From: Takakia lepidozioides
Lineage: Eukaryota > Streptophyta > Takakiopsida > Takakiales > Takakiaceae
DNA length: 64,000 nt
Reading direction: 5' to 3'
Assembly: GCA_030704615.1 (NCBI GenBank)
Contig: CM060732.1
Location: 27,631,053 to 27,695,052, forward strand
Part shown: in pieces, positions 22,791 through 34,604 of the stretch
Position numbering within the stretch: position 1 is the stretch's first letter
Layout of the letters: the number at the start of each line of letters is the position of its first letter
Made by a program: the position numbers and the translations under genes
Notes under the pieces: generated by a model
What the model saw: only the letters and a program-made list of their open reading frames with translations
Told to the model about the DNA's origin: nothing
Databases searched by the model: none

Positions 22791-23240
22791 TGTTCTTCTT
22801 TTTGTCAGGCTTGAGCATGATCACCAATGCGCATTCCTTCAGCTCAGTGAGTGCTTTCCCTCTTGATTTCCTGGTTGCATAAGCTTTCTGCTGTGCCCTT
22901 TGTGCTACATCAACATTCTCTCTCAATGTGCCCTCTAGCTCCTGTATGAATGCCATCTTCTCCTCAATCATTCTGTGCATTGCTTCCTGATCGTCAGTGA
23001 GCTCCACTAGTTCGGAAATTTGCCGAAATTTGTTGTCTGCTCCCAACCTCATTGCCCGTCCTGTCATCACCATGTATGGTGAAAAATTGGTTGAGGCCTG
23101 TATGTCCACTTTGTACCCAAACGCCGCCTTGTAAAGGGCTCTGTCCCACTCTTTGTTTCCCTGTGTACTCAGTGTGTCTTGAGTGATCGAATTAATTTCT
23201 CCACCATCCCGTTGCCTGGTGAATGAAGTTGTCATGTTTG
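22791..23240 (-). pseudogene. Retroelement integrase relic (5' half, split by CACTA element)
   Basis: The frame GNKEWDRALYKAAFGYKVDI, STNFSPYMVMTGRAMRLGAD and REN..AQQKAYATRKSRGKAL fits the end of a gypsy/retroviral integrase core (Asn/Gly-containing helix, then SPY.M..G) and the start of the C-terminal domain. Upstream, NGMVEK in another frame is the catalytic Glu segment. The rest of the element is missing. The relic abuts the 3' end of transposase copy 2. Confidence 0.7.
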
Positions 23241-23330
23241 GGATCGCAAACCATCCTCTTCAAAAATATGAAATACAAATGTTTACAGGTATGAATTTAC
23301 CTCTCTTGCCCAAACTGGTTGATAGCTTAT

Positions 23331-26300
23331 TCACAAAATTAGGACATGTGCAATTGGGGAAATTGAAACCGTGATGTCGTAGGTCCTGTCATGAACAGCA
23401 GATGTGGAATTGATGATTGTGAACACCCGACCATATCCTGGATCGTGCACTTCCATGGTGCTTCCAACACGAGCTTGGAGCATCCTTGCGGACTCCACTT
23501 TGCCAAAGTGTTCAGCGGTTGGAGGGAAACGCCGAACGAGCTTTCCATCTCGTTTGGTTGGCCACAAGTCAGGATTTGTCGGGGGGACCCAAGAGGACGC
23601 AGAAGTAGTAGCACATGCATGGAGTTGGGGTTGTCTCGCAAGGGAAAAGCCTGCCTCCTCCAGCATTTCAATCTCCTGAAATGTGAGAGGTGTTCCCACC
23701 TTCACGGGCCAAACGGTTGGAGGAGATGGCTTCATCACTACGAAAGGATGCACAGTTCCATGCACACATCTGGCACAATCATTTGCGTAGAACCAGAACT
23801 TGAGGTTCTTGGCTTCTGGTTGACCGTATGGACACATCAAACCCGTGAAAGTCGGAGTAGGAGTTCGGGCACCACCTTTGGATATAGATGAAGTGCACTT
23901 CTCGAAATTAGTTGCCCTGATCGCTGTACATTTCACACGAGACCCTGCACTTGTGCGTTCTATGTGCCAAACGTGGTCGGGGCATGCGGACTCAAGCACA
24001 TCAAAGGGGTTGTTTCTCTCCTGCACCATTTCATAGGGAGTGTTTGATGCTGGAGCTTGCCGTCGTGTTGGAGGTTCCTCCAGAATGGAAGTTCCGGACA
24101 TGGAGCTGTCATGCAGGGGAACACGAGGCTTTGACGGACTGCCCTGTGCAAATCGGAATCCGAACCGGGTGGAGTGTTCAATTTCCTCTTACAGGAGCCA
24201 AATATCTCCTCCCCTTCAAGATGTGGAACTCTAGAAACAAGTGGCGTTCCCTGGGCATACATGCTCACCGCCCGTGCTATCTTGATTGGATCCCTAGATC
24301 TGTTTGCAGCACGCAACATCAACTCCAATTTGTCCGGACCCTTGCCACCAACCCCATCTCACAAGAAATCACGGTATCGGGTTTGTTGTTGTAAGGCACG
24401 TATCAAATCATCTGTTGTTGCCACATACAAATCCCGACCTCGTTTCCCAGACTGCTGCAACCATGCGTTGTGCACAGTTTCTACCAAATTGCAAGATGGC
24501 ATGTCCGCCATTTCCTCAATGGACATGTTCTGCAAAGTGGAGAACCACGCTTCAAAACAGTGAACAGGAAACAACATAAAGAAAGCAAGGAGACAATAAA
24601 CTGGAAAGTAAATGTATGAATAAAGCAAGAAATATAAGCCTCGTACCACTGCCATGGCTGCCCCCCACTGTCTGTACCGGAAGTGCCAAAATGCCAGCCA
24701 ATCTTCCAATGCTCTCATACTCTCAAGTGATGTAGCTCCAGAAGAGAACCACCAGGCACGAATTGTCTGGAACAAAGTGTCCGCCTCCTTCATTGTTCTA
24801 GCATCTTTGTACTATTTGCACAATTTACGGTGCTGAGTCTGCATCTCTGGTTTGATGTCCGACTTTGTATGTTTATCTAGAGATTGTGTCTAATGGAATA
24901 GACATGTACGCTCTCTTCCTCACATTGGCACTTTTGGGTCGCCCGATCCAAAGACAATTCGAACAGCATTGAAATTTGCTTGAGCACTATCCGCCATGAA
25001 ACCTGCGAAATTTGGAGATGGCACGCCATGACAGCCCATAACACGTATCAGGGAATTCCACATGAGCTTCTGGGATTCCATATCCTCGGATTGCATGTCA
25101 CAAATTGCAATTGTCATAACTCGTTGGTACACTGGATCGTAGACATGACAAGCCATTGTCGTCCAATCCTTCACTCGTTTCACATGATCAAACATAAGAA
25201 AACAGTTATGCAAGTCCCCAGTCTTCTGCATCCGCTTCGCGAGGCTAATCCCACTGCCCTCCCCAACAGTCGACATTTTGAAAAGAAAAACTTTGATGGC
25301 ACCTTGACCTGGGAATACATTGTCCTGGATGTAGTCGTACTTGCTCAGTCGTTTCAACTCCAAAATGTTGTCTATGTAGCCTCTGATACCAGAGCCCATT
25401 CTTAATGCATTGATCTGATGCTGAATGTTAGGTGAACTCAAAGTGGAAAAATGATCCATGACCAGGTCCAATGCCGCACCGTCAAGTTTAGTCCCCACAG
25501 AATCCCCTTCATTCAAAATATGGCTTTCCAAGAAGGACTTGCTTGCGCCAAGAGCAATTGCAGATGTTGTTAAGATGGGTTTCTCCCGTACTCCTGTTCA
25601 ATCAACCTCGATACTGTCTCAACACTTTTCCTGTAACCCCCCTTCGAGACAGGACGGTTATGGAATCCGAAATGCACACAAGCTCTTGTCATTGTTTTCA
25701 AACGGTGGACAACATAGTACATTCTTGCTCCGCACAACGCGAAGCAGATGACACATGTTTGCAGAATTTACAAACGAAAGTGTTTGCCGGTGGTGGGGCA
25801 GTCCCAGTCTGAAATGGATTTTCCGCCAGACCCTCCCACTCGCTTTGATTATGAACCCCAGACTGAAGAAAGTGTCTGCAAATCAAATTATCACACCTAA
25901 GGTGTCCATTGCAAACTGTTCTCCTGAAAACAAGCTTGTCATCATTTTGAATATTAGATGTTTTTGTTCTCCACCATGGGTGCCCGTCGTGTTTCTTGTC
26001 CATTCCATGCATCATGATTGTTACACCTCCAACTCGGGGAGGAGGAGGCAGCTCGAATAGGATATCGCCATCAAAAGTCTCTGGCAAGAACTTCACAGGC
26101 ACCTGCTTCAAAGATTCCCAATCAATTCCACGCAACTCACTTTTGAAACCTGCCATTCCTCCCATCGCCCGTAGTTTTGGAATGACACTACAAATCTCTT
26201 CTTCATCCGCTTCTCCAACTACAGTAGGAAGGACTGGATTTGGAATTTCACTTATGTCATCATCGGACAAATCCAAAAGCTCAACAATTGGAGTGGAGGA

Positions 26301-26657
26301 CGTCTGTTCTTTTTTCACCACCACCTCCCTATTGTCTTCAACGACCGAAGCAGCAGTCTCGGGCGTCACTTATGATCCAAGGGACTTTTGCCGAGGCTCT
26401 CCAAGTACTCTGTATCGACCAAGGCGCACTCTCCACTGGCTGACATGAGCCGTCTCATCATGGTTTTGGAAAGAGTATTTCAACAATTTCCCTTTCAAAT
26501 CATACACCTCTTTCTCCAAAAAGATGGAGCCATTCTGAAGCTGAAAACGGGTAGCCAAGACATGTTCCCTGACAATTGCAAATCCATTGTCAAGGACTTC
26601 CTGGGAGAACGACACTGGTTTGTCGTCAGAGAAGAACTCCGCTTCAGAGGAAGCCAT
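23331..26657 (-). pseudogene. MULE-like transposase copy 2 (minus), with an internal deletion
   Basis: Seen, N to C: 26370-26657 N-terminal stretch. 25698-26369 acidic region, then FLPETFDGDILFELPPPP, DKKHDGHPWW and a zinc finger CNGHLRCDNLICRHF with a second CKFC..C motif. 24920-25531 catalytic core: FLMFDHVKRV (first Asp), VMTIAICDMQSEDMESQKLM, FAGFMADSAQANFNAVRIVF (second Asp). 24359-24793: IRAWWFSSG and, across an intron, NMSIEEMADMPSCNLVETVH. 23331-24328 C-terminal region. The piece carrying the CGFHF motif in copy 3 is absent between 24793 and 24919. A GT-AG intron (about 24636 to 24534) sits exactly where copy 3 has one. Stops near 24359 also break it. Confidence 0.7.
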
Positions 26658-26830
26658 CTTCCCTCCTCGCGTACGTAGATGCCTTGCTATCGCAGACCTT
26701 CAGTGTAAATCTGTTGACTGAGGTCTCCAGAACACTGTTGAAGAATGAGCAGAGAATATCGTGGAGGAAGCTTAGACGACAATTGTGCATATTCTGTTAT
26801 TCCTTTCAGACATGCAGCCGTCCATTTTAA

Positions 26831-27249
26831 TTACTTTTTTTGTGGGCCCTATGGTCAGAGTATCCTTAGGAGCAATGTCGACAGCTGTTAAACCTTTAAT
26901 CAGAACCTCATCAATAAACACAATAACAAGCCGCTTCCTAGAAGTAGGATCTCACAGGATCTGAGGGTGGGATAGAAAATTAAGTAAATGCATCTTAATA
27001 CTACTACCAATGATCATGCGCACCTGGAAAGTTCAAACTGTGAAACGAACGTGGGGTTGGCAACGCTACGTGGGGTATAAGTCTTGAGATATAGTGTGTT
27101 GAGCATATACGTACGGTGTTATCCTTGTATCGACATATATATCTGTATCATACAACGCAACGTGGGGTTGGCAACGATAACAAGATGTCTGAGATTCCCT
27201 GTTATTTTCATTTATTGAAACCGTTCTAATAAACAACGCGCCGTTTATT
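26831..27249. other. No gene seen between transposase copy 2 and gene-family copy 1
   Basis: AT-rich. A 15-bp direct repeat CGTGGGGTTGGCAAC occurs at about 27051 and 27160. It may contain the upstream regions of the two divergently arranged copies, but no convincing promoter element was found. Confidence 0.3.
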
Positions 27250-30200
27250 TTGGGCGACACACGTCAGACATCGATAACTATATTGAATACGGACAGCTGT
27301 ACACTAATTGCAGGCAGGTGCACTAATAAGGGAATGACTATGTGTAACGGTCACGCGAGAGGGAATCCGATGCTTCTAGAGACAAGCCACAACCACGCAA
27401 TCCCGCAAGAAATCAAGAGTCACTTTGTCTTTCTAGTTTTCGCACTTAGAGGGAGAGTGGTAGTCAAGCTGGAGAGGGTTCCTTCTACAATACGAAAGAG
27501 AAGGAAGTCTCTTTATTTTACTTCCCTTAGAGAGAGACGCAGAGCAAGAGAGCAAATGACGAGGCGTCGTTTGTTGGAGAACACAGGGCCAAGACAGCAG
27601 GTGAACGCGGAGACTGAATCACAAGAGCAGACCAAGAATGAGGTTGCGGTTGTGACACAATCGGCGATAACAGTGAGCGTTGGAAACCAGCCTGTGGATT
27701 CCGAGATGATTCGCAGGGAAACTGAAGGAGGTGGAAGTCCGGGGAACGCTGAACCGGGAGAAGGTCCCCAAACCCTAGAGCAGACAGAAAATCCAGCAGA
27801 TGTGAAAGGGAAAAGGAAAGCTGCAGAAGGGGATCCAATTTCAAAACCCAAGAAGGCGCCCGTAAGTGTTATCTACCTTCCATTTCATGGTTGAAGATCT
27901 GCTAAGAGATTGATGCAATGTCCTAGAAAGGGATTGTTGTTACTGCCCATCACCATGAAACAATGGTGATTTGCTTTTACTCCTCTGTTAAGGGTTTTCC
28001 ACCCCATGAGTGGATGACTGACGGTATTGTCATTCACTGTTGTTCAGATCATACAGTCTGTCTGATTGTTTTTTCAAGCAGACCTTCCTCTTCCCTTCTT
28101 GAGCAGGAACCTCTGATTGAAGTCTAGTGAAGTGCGAGCGTCGTTAACGCCATTCATTCTCCTCATGAGATTTATGTAACTATGTGCTTGAAGAGAGAGT
28201 GAGGGTCGGCATATTCAATCATATTGTTTTGCAATGCATTTTCTTTGTTTGAGGTTGAACAGATAGAGAAGTGGAAAGGCGGTACGCCAATCAAAGATTT
28301 GGAGACCATACTGTAGGTTCAGGTAGAGTATAGATTGGAAAGTACTCTCGACATAGACAAGAACCAGTGATTGCTTGCGACGTTGATCACAATGGAGTCT
28401 ATGTGAATTAGCTGCACTTACTGTCTGTCCTAAACTATACTGAGTGTTGTTGCCGCCAATCACTTAGACATATATGTCATTGCACCATACCAATCCGGCA
28501 GGTCCCGCTGTTTTGTGATTGTCGTTAACGCCGTTCGCTAATGCCCAAAACCTTTATGTTCCTGTTTCCCTACAATCATAGTGTTTTGTTTTGCATTCGT
28601 TTGCATCAGCTTTGCTTGTGTAGATGGTTCTGAATTTGTTTGACACCATTCATTGTGAGTTGAGACGAGACAGAGTGATGGTCATTACCGCCGTTCACTA
28701 TTTGCACATTACTCATAGTCAGATTTGAATGGCATCGTGCAAAAAACTGTGAAGTCCAAGCAGACAGGAACAGAGGGAAAAGGATCTGGAGATGGAGGCA
28801 ATGGTTTTGGATCCTGGAACGACATCGCTAGGCTTTTTACAGCTATGCACGACGTGAACAAGTAAGTCATCCTAGAGACTCCAATCCCTCTGCAGTGTCT
28901 AGTTAATCCCACAAAAAAAACATTGTTAACGAATGCATTGTTTCCAATGTTTTTGCAGATCGACAGAGAAATCGCATGTGACAACAAGCTTGGTCCACAC
29001 ACTGTTCCGAATTCAGAGGATTGGTCTGATGAAGCTGGATGATTTTCGCACAGTACTCCACCCCAATAATCAAGAAGTGTGAAACAGAAGAGCTGTAGGC
29101 ACTTGGTATTCTTTGACTCGAGAGGCGTTTCTGGAGTACATGTATGCGGTAAGCCCAAGCCTGTACTCAGTTGACTTTCTGAATACATGTTTGTATTTCG
29201 TTCGGTACTAATCCCTATTTTAATCAATGCAGCAAGAACTGGCAAAGGCAGCTAAGAAGGGAAAATCCGAATATTACCGCACTACACCAGAGGAACTTAG
29301 GACATCAAAGGGTGTGGAAGCAGCAATAAAGAAGGAGTTTGAAATGCGCAGAACCAAACTGATGTCCGCCTTCGGAAAGCAGCTTAGAATAATAGATCTT
29401 GGACTTGGTGCTGAGTTCCTTCAGCAGATCAAATTTCACTATGACAAGCATGTGCATCTGGAGATGCAGCAGGAGAAATTGCACCGGCTGGCCATATCCA
29501 TGGTCGACTCCCAAACGAAAATAAGATGGCTGGAGATTTGGAACTCAGATCAGACAGTGAAGGACTTGAATCAGTTCCCAAAGAGCACCATACAGCCTGG
29601 CACAAAGGTGGAAGGAATCAGTGATTTAGTGTTTGATAACTGGCTACACAAGGCTACATTTTGGAGTCAGGTGTGTATTCAAATAAGTAGTTTTTTTGCT
29701 TCAATTATGTGATGAGTATCTTATTTGCAATACTGATAAATATACAATTTGCAGCTCGAAAAGCGCACAATCCTTGTGCTGGAGCAGACTTTGAAGGACT
29801 TGAACATTTTGATTGTATCCCCTCCCCAAATGTCATTGGAGGCATACATAAGGAAGTGGAGAGGTCTCACCTGGAGATACTGTTTTTTTCGGGAGTTCTC
29901 CAAGGAGGGTAACATTTTACGGTCCAACGACTTTGACAGTCAGGTTGGGGGAGAGTGGGCCATGATGCAAGTTGTGTATAGGTGCAAAATCATTCTGGAA
30001 ACTCTACTGCACTTTTTGAGAAATCATTAGGCTTGATTAGGAGTGTAATCATAGATCCAAAGTGAATGTTGTTGACGACATTCACTTCTATGTCAGTGTC
30101 ATTCTAAAGCGAGAATTTGAATTCACCTGGATGAGGAGCTTAGGGTGTATTTATAATGTCCCTGATGGGAATTTTGTGAATGGCGTTGACGACATTCACA

Positions 30201-30715
30201 TCCAGAGCAAAAGCTTAGAGAATAGCGATGAAGCAGATGAATCTGAAGTGCACTACCTTGACAAGGTGAAAGAACTCATGTCATTCCAGAAGGTAAACTC
30301 TCAGGAGGTTATAAGGGACATGCTCGTCTCTGGAGGGCGTCTGGACATCCCACTATGCCGGATGATATCTATGCCTGTTGTGCGTCCACCTCTTTCCCAT
30401 GACATAACAAAATTGGAGAGTGATTCCGTGCATGGATACAGACTTGGTGCACAAGTTTTTTTATGTGTCACTGACGGATACAAATGGGAAAAGCACATTA
30501 GTGTCTCCTGAGATCAGAGATACCTGGGATGAGTGCTGGAAGGATGCTAATGAGGAGTTCGAGCTGGGCCTCATGATGGAAAAAAACACCCAACAATTCT
30601 GCAACCACATGTTCTACGTCTGGGATGGCAACCACCGATTGTTGGCATGGATGGGATACATTCAGAAACATCATGCGAAAGACAAAGACAAGCATGTTGT
30701 TAAGAGGTCCTCAGA
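27250..30715 (+). pseudogene. ParB/methyltransferase gene family, copy 1 (5' and middle exons)
   Basis: A spliced gene read from GT-AG borders and homology to copy 2. Exon 1 to 27861 (open from 27250; plausible start 27556 MTRRRLLENTG; acidic/basic linker ending KGKRKAA...KPKKA). Exon 2 28723-28861 (GNGFGSWNDIARLFTAMHDV). Exon 3 28959-29148 (TTSLVHTLFRIQRIG). Exon 4 29233-29670 (QELAKAAKKG; QEKLHRLAISMVDSQTKIRW). Exon 5 29755-about 29942. A ParB-like exon 30190-30715 follows. Phases agree between exons 2 and 4. Exon 3 has an in-frame TGA and the last part a frameshift, so this copy is broken. The methyltransferase-like end seen in copies 2 and 3 is missing; element D begins soon after. Confidence 0.6.
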
Positions 30716-31340
30716 GTTATGTACGTTTTTAATGTCCACTGAGTTTTTAGTGAGGGTTCCTCACTCCAGTTTGCTAAATGTCAATGCCGACATTCAGTTT
30801 CTCTGCAATGTTTTTGCCTCTTGTGAGAAATCTTCAAGCTTGATTAGCAGTTTAATCAGAGATCCAAAGTGAATGTCGTTGACGACATTCACTTCTATGT
30901 CTGTGTCATTCACCAGCGAGAGTTTGAATTAACCTGGATTAGGAGCTTAGGCTGTATTTATAGGGTCCTTGATCGGAATTTTGTGAATGGCGTTGACGAC
31001 ATTCACATCCAGAGTTATTATGAGTTCCTCAAAGGTATGTACGTTTTTAATGTCCATTGAGTTCTTAGTGAGGGTTCCTCACTCGAGTTTTCTGAATATT
31101 GTTGCCGACATTCAGTTTGCATGCAATGATTTTGCCTCTTTTGAGAAATCATTTTGCTTGATTAGCAGTGTATTCAGAGATCCAAAGTGAATATCGTTGA
31201 CGACATTCACTTCTATGTCTGTGTCATTCCAAATCGAGAGTTTGCATTCACCTGGATTAGGAACTTAGGGTGTATTTGCAGTATCCTTGAATGAAATTTT
31301 GTGAATGGCGTTGACGATATTCACATGCAGAGTTGTCGCG
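29985..31340 (+). repeat. Tandem repeat with a 316-bp unit around the ParB-like exon
   Basis: Three partial to full units: 29985-30215, 30719-31015 and 31035-31335. Each carries TTGATTAGCAGTGTAATCA-like sequence, then AGATCCAAAGTGAAT, then the inverted repeat GAATGTCGTTGACGACATTC, and ends in GAATGGCGTTGACGACATTC. 30719 and 31035 begin with the same TATGTACGTTTTTAATGTCC. The ParB-like exon separates the first unit from the other two. Confidence 0.85.
30190..30715 (+). pseudogene. ParB/sulfiredoxin-like domain of gene-family copy 1
   Basis: First frame (to 30511): LDKVKELMSFQKVNSQEVIR, GGRLDIPLCRMISMPVVRPP, SVHGYRLGAQVF. After a frameshift at 30440-30510 follow PEIRDTWDECWKDANEEFEL and FYVWDGNHRLLAWMGYI, with DGNHR at 30624-30638. 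ParB/Srx-fold proteins have a (D/E)G-x-(H/R)R signature followed by AA..G, set after an N-terminal I.P...L stretch as here. Known members bind or cut DNA or nucleotides. The match rests on this motif and its setting only. Confidence 0.5.
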
Positions 31341-31482
31341 TGGTCCCGGGAGCTCCTTAGAGCAGTTCTCAACGCCATTTCATTCATTGATTTTTTCATT
31401 ATGTGCTACTTGCATCTTACTCACTTCGCGCTTTGGTGGGTTGGGTTCTATCTCCTGTTTCACAGATACACGAAATATGTGC

Positions 31483-32097
31483 TTATGGATGGAAATCACC
31501 TTGAACCCTCAAAATAACACGTCCTGCAGTCACATCCAAGGTCGTATGAGCAGTCTGCTGCAGATAAACATAGTCACCAGGGTTAAATCTCCGAACCCCA
31601 GGACGATAGCCCCCACCACGTATGGTAGCATACCTCAACGTATCACGATGTTGTGCAATGGTAAGGTTCTCGAAAACCATGGGCATGACTTTCTTGAACA
31701 ACTATGCACGCTGATCACATGCAAGTGCCTACACGTCCGGATCGTCAAGGTTAAGAACTGTAGCAGCTTCTCTACGAATGGATGTAGGCAAATCCAGCTC
31801 TCGGCCAAAGAGAAGAAAGTATGGTGAGAAGGAGGCAAGTGATGCTTACTTGCTGAACCTATAGCCCATGGCTAACCAGGGTAACTGAAGGTCCCAATCT
31901 CCTAGGTGTCCCTTCTGCAAGCCATACTTGCGCAAACCCCTCTTTACTGTCTGAACAACTCTCTCTCCCAAGCCATCGGCCTCAGGATGATCCTGAGAAG
32001 TGGTGCGGTGGTCTATCAAGGCCTTGCCACACAAAGCCTGAAACTCCCCCAAGAACTCTCTCCCTTGGTCCGTGAGTACCTCAGCTGGAGCACCAAA
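31483..32097 (-). pseudogene. C-terminal integrase of element D
   Basis: After the TAG the frame resumes as FGAPAEVLTDQGREFLGEFQ (second catalytic Asp). HPEADGLGERVVQTVKRGLR is the catalytic Glu helix. 31701-31483 gives RRFNPGDYVYLQQTAHTTLD and VILRVQGDFHP, the C-terminal barrel. Frame changes lie near 31840 and 31700. Confidence 0.75.
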
Positions 32098-33159
32098 TCA
32101 GCTAAGTTCACAATCCAAGAATGCATACGCAGCTCCCTCACTAGCCTTATCAGGCAATATAACCAACTCGATCCACTTGGAGAAGTGCTCCACCATCACC
32201 AACACATACTTGTTGTGGCGCATGGTCAGTGGCAATGGCCTTGCAAAGTCAAGACTCCACCTGTAGCCCAATCCCATGATCGGAAGAGGGTGCAATTGTG
32301 GAGTAGGGGCGTTGAAAGAAGCACACACCCTGTCACACACCATGCACCTAGCCACAAATTGTTGCACCTCTGTGTGCATACCACGCCACCAATACTGCCC
32401 CTGCAGTAGACTATGAGTGCGTCGCACCCCAAAATGCCCTAACTCCTCGTGGGCATGCCACACTAACCGTGCCCGCTGTGTGGGGTGAGGCACAATCCTC
32501 ACTCGAGCATCCTCCCACACTCGGAGCAGGTGTGTCCCCTCCCACTTGAACCTCTTGGCTCGTTGTAGGATCCGATCCCTCTCCTTGGCAGTCACAGTGG
32601 CTGCCATGTCTCCAATGCGGAGATAGTCCAACACAGCTGAATCCTCATGTATATCTTTGGCGCCACCTTGCTCATTGCTGGCCTCAGGGTACTCAGACAC
32701 TTGATCTACAGTCATCCCTGTTGCAGGTCCAACCTGGCCTTCTGCTGCCAAGATACACAGAAATGCAGATGCATGCCATCCGGGCACCATCTCCTCGTCC
32801 GTCTCACCATGCCACCGAGCTCTAGTGTCATCCTGCTGGCTCGTGCATGGATTGCGACTCAACCCATCTGCATCCCGATTGATCAAACCCGGTCGATGCA
32901 CAACTTGAAAGTCATACTCTTGAAGGATGAGTGCCCACCGTGCAAGCTTCCCCATAAGCTTGTCTGACTCCATCAACCACTTGAGTGGTTGGTGATCCGT
33001 GACAAGGGTGAAGAGATTGCCGTATAGATAGCACCTGAAGTGTGCCACGGCCCACACTGCAGCTAAGCATTCTCCCTCATATGAGCTATACTTAGACTCT
33101 GCAGTGTTGTTTGAGCGGCTAGCATAAGCCACTACGAACTCTCTTCCCTCATCATCCAC
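32098..33159 (-). pseudogene. RNase H and N-terminal integrase of element D
   Basis: A 353-codon open frame: VVAYASRSNNTAESKYSSYE (RNase H Glu region), LFTLVTDHQPLKWLM (Asp), VVHRPGLINRDADGLSRN; then the integrase HHCC region (HAHEELGHFGVRRTHSLLQ, CMVCDRVC) and the first catalytic Asp segment (WSLDFARPLP). It ends at a TAG within the core, after FLDCELS. Confidence 0.85.
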
Positions 33160-34184
33160 CTATGTGAGCACCGCTCCAAGCCCCAGCATGCTCCAATCTG
33201 TATGCAGCTGAAAATGACGCCTCCTGATAGGTCGTCTCAAGATGGGCGCCGAGGTCAACCTCGCCTTGAGCTCTTGAAAAGCTTGTTCTTGCTCATCTTC
33301 CCACTGCCACTCCTGGTCCACCTTGGTCAGTTTGGTTAGAGCCTTTGCAGTGGCACTAAATCCCTTAACAAACCGTCTATAATAGTTTGCTAATCCCATG
33401 AAAGCTTGAACTCGGCTCACATCCGTGGGGCGTGGAATCTGTGCAATGGACTCTACCTTAGTCTGCTGTACCCCCAATCCTCCAGGATATATCATGTGAC
33501 CCAGATACTCAATTTGGTTGTGGAAAAACTTGCACTTCCCCGGATGTAACTTCAATCCGTGCGCCCTCAAGCGCTCAAATATCACCTGAAGGTTCTCTCA
33601 TGCTCCTCCACCGTAGCACTAAAGATGATGATGTCATCTATGTAGCACCGAGCAAACTCCACCCCTACTAGAATCCTGTCCATGACTCTCTGAAACTCTG
33701 TCGGAGCGTTCTTAAGCCCAAATGGTAAGAACCGCCACTGGTATAGGCAATCCTTCCCGTGCTCATTGATCCCCCAGAATGTCGTCTTCTGCTTATCCGC
33801 CTCCTTGATCGGCAACTGGTGATATCCGGATCGTAAATCCAAAGTGCTAAAGACCTTGGCATGCCCAATGGCATCAAAGATCTCCTCTGGTGTCGGCATG
33901 GCATACCTATCGGACTTGGTCTGACGATTTACAGGCCGGTAATAACCGCACATACGTCTCTCCGTCCAATTGCCATAGACATCCTTCTTAGCTGGCATCA
34001 CTGTGGCTGAAGCATACTCTCCCCCAGATAACTCCACCAAACCAGCCTCCCAAAGGTCCTGAGTTCTCATCTGAATCAGGGACCTCTCCATGTCACCGTA
34101 TCTATAGGGTCTCCGAAAGATTGGCGTGTCAGTAGCCAATTCAATGCAAATTTCTTGACCCTTCAGTGCTCCTAAGTCCTTCAA
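33160..34184 (-). pseudogene. Reverse transcriptase of element D
   Basis: Seen: FRRPYRYGDMERSLIQMRTQ, LRSGYHQLPIKEADKQKTTF, WRFLPFGLKNAPTEFQRVMD and CYIDDIIIFSATVEEHERTF, the ordered RT motifs including the YIDD catalytic pair. A one-base shift at about 33585 separates this from FERLRAHGLKLHPGKCKFFH and LGHMIYPGG (thumb region). 33160 ends with a TAG just before the RNase H frame. Confidence 0.85.
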
Positions 34185-34604
34185 ACTGAAGGCAAAGAAG
34201 TTCTTGTAAGCCCTTAGGAACCGCCGTATACGTCGTCTCTCTCCTCCGGTGTCTATAGGTCCAACATCAGGCTCCCAGTTGTCCTCCGTGACTGCAACCT
34301 TGAGTCCAGCAGGCTTAGAGGTAGAAGATGCGTCCCGTGGTTGCTATGCTGCAACCTCTTGAGCAGTGACCACTGCCTCCTCTGTCAGTGACAATGTCTC
34401 ATCCTGCCCCATCATCCCATCCTTGAGGACCCCTCACCCCAAGAAAAATCCCCAACCTCATCCATCACCGCCGCCTTGGCTGCCAACTCCTTTTGAACCT
34501 CGAGCACCTCCCACGTGTGCCATGGATGCGGCCTGTACCTCGTGGTCCTCACCTGTTCGCCCCCACTCGCTGCCTGTACCGTCTCGGTAGGCGGGGAGAC
34601 CATC

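Larger units (their letters stand above)
31483..34440 (-). mobile_element. Element D: truncated Ty3/gypsy pol (minus), no LTRs seen
   Basis: Read on the minus strand: protease-RT linker (to about 34190), RT (34184-33160), RNase H and integrase (33159-31483). No LTR, primer site or gag is recognisable, so both ends are truncated. The sequence differs from elements A, B and C (Met-rich spacer, CYIDDIIIFS active site). It ends next to the copy 1 repeat array, and on the other side next to an element C-type accessory relic. Confidence 0.85.

Noticed and set aside
28709-29245. 178-codon minus-strand frame
   Set aside because: Lies opposite exons 2 and 3 of gene-family copy 1, which have splice borders and a homologue; the minus frame has neither.
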